Shown in pieces: positions 22,584 to 23,019 of a DNA stretch of 23,019 nucleotides. The notes below the pieces were generated by a model. The model saw only the letters and a list, made by a program, of their open reading frames with translations, did not search any database and had not been told where the DNA came from. The stretch is from a virus. Position 1 is the stretch's first letter. Each line of letters starts with the position of its first letter. A program made the translations under genes and the position numbers. Location: the IMG/VR virus record IMGVR_UViG_3300044640_000858, positions 1 through 23,019 of that record; one strand, written 5' to 3'.

Positions 22584-22701
22584 TCGGCTGAAACAGCCCG
22601 CCGCCGCCCATGCCCGCGCCTTGGCCGGGGATGACGCGCCGATGATGCGGGAAAGCGGCTTGGTGCTGCTGACGATGCTAGAAGCTTACGCGGGGTGGTG
22701 A
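22504..22701 (+). CDS. Rz1-like outer-membrane lipoprotein spanin
   Basis: The 65-aa product begins with a basic n-region (MRK), a hydrophobic stretch and a lipobox LTA-C14, so the mature protein would start at lipidated C14. The remainder is Ala-rich and partly helical. Overlap: the first 80 nt lie in the Rz-like gene in a different frame. This nested arrangement is typical of o-spanins. A second Cys (C17) follows the lipobox. The gene ends just before the LamG-like gene (22703). Confidence 0.75.
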   Translation: MRKSALICLTLTACASCTSLPTNTAVDRLKQPAAAHARALAGDDAPMMRESGLVLLTMLEAYAGW

Positions 22702-22702
22702 A

Positions 22703-23019
22703 ATGAAACTCGGTCTCGGTCTTGGCTTTAATCGGCGCAGAAGCTCCGGCGGCGCTCCCGCATGGACCCCAACTGCTCTCGGTTCTGCTTTGGCTCTATG
22801 GCTGGATGCTGGCGACGCCAGCACGATCACCCTGAACGGTAGCACTGTTTCACAGTGGAATGACAAGTCGGGCAACGGTCGCAATGCCTCGCAGGCTACG
22901 GCTGCAAGCCAGCCCACACGCACGCTCAACGGTTTGGGTGGACGCACAGTGCTGACGTTTGATGGAGTGAATGACTTTCTTAACGCTACTTTCACATTAA
23001 CCAACTTTTCCGTTGGTAT
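22703..23019 (+). CDS. LamG/ConA-like lectin-domain protein, cut by the window end
   Basis: Only the first 105 codons are present. ATG 22703 is 1 nt after the previous stop and is probably translated by coupling. The N-terminus is Gly/Arg-rich, then the domain begins with LWLDAGDASTITLNGSTVSQW, a DKSGNGRNA turn and GRTVLTFDGVNDFL, the pattern of bacterial and phage LamG-type jelly rolls. Such domains bind carbohydrate. It could be a receptor-binding adhesin or virion decoration. The frame is open to the end. Confidence 0.75.
   Translation, partial: MKLGLGLGFNRRRSSGGAPAWTPTALGSALALWLDAGDASTITLNGSTVSQWNDKSGNGRNASQATAASQPTRTLNGLGGRTVLTFDGVNDFLNATFTLTNFSVG

Noticed and set aside
1-23019. tRNA genes, CRISPR arrays, insertion sequences, integrase or attachment sites
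   Set aside because: I saw no cloverleaf-like sequence, no regular repeat-spacer array, no transposase and no recombinase frame. The gene-free stretches are all shorter than about 110 nt.

Overview
The window is a contiguous stretch of the late (virion assembly and lysis) region of a tailed phage or prophage. Nearly every gene is on the + strand and most stop codons overlap or touch the next start. The gene set is that of a podovirus with P22-like virion architecture: a P22-type portal, a gp4-like tail accessory factor and a gp10-like DNA-stabilisation/tail hub protein, followed by several large internal (ejection) proteins. The DNA is GC-rich by eye. Lysis uses a GH19 endolysin with overlapping Rz/Rz1-type spanins, so the host is Gram-negative, and codon use and composition suggest an alphaproteobacterium (Rhodobacterales-like; inference). 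No integrase, repressor or att site is present, so lytic phage and prophage cannot be told apart here.

Layout: (1) Positions 1-1032 hold the end of the upstream module: a coiled-coil protein, a 182-aa protein that may be a late regulator, a candidate promoter overlapping its stop codon, a strong intrinsic terminator about 20 nt downstream, and a 16-codon basic mini-ORF. (2) Positions 1036-5523 hold a small beta-rich protein, terminase small and large subunits, the portal, a small protein partly dual-coded with the portal, and a phage GroES-like co-chaperonin. (3) Positions 5520-9802 hold the head module: scaffold, a 152-aa unknown, a probable decoration protein, the major capsid protein, a free-standing endonuclease VII-type HNH gene between two hairpins, another beta-rich small protein, and a zinc-ribbon protein. 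(4) Positions 9805-12021 hold the neck/tail connector (gp4-like, gp10-like). (5) Positions 12018-19111 hold the ejection module: an ADP-ribosyltransferase-domain protein, two further small/medium proteins, an M15-type peptidase, and two large internal proteins. (6) Positions 19149-20586 hold the tail fibre and its probable assembly chaperone. (7) Positions 20586-22701 hold the lysis cassette: a multi-TM protein, a small TM/coiled-coil protein, a helical protein, the GH19 endolysin, a two-TM holin and the Rz/Rz1 pair. (8) Position 22703 to the end holds the start of a LamG/ConA-like lectin protein, cut by the window edge.

The most interesting points are the probable ejected ADP-ribosyltransferase at 12018, the consecutive M15 peptidase and internal protein that share a near-identical N-terminal leader, the promoter-terminator arrangement at 873-947 that resembles a Q/pR'-style antitermination switch, the phage co-chaperonin, and the endonuclease gene with what may be its own leaderless promoter just after the capsid gene.
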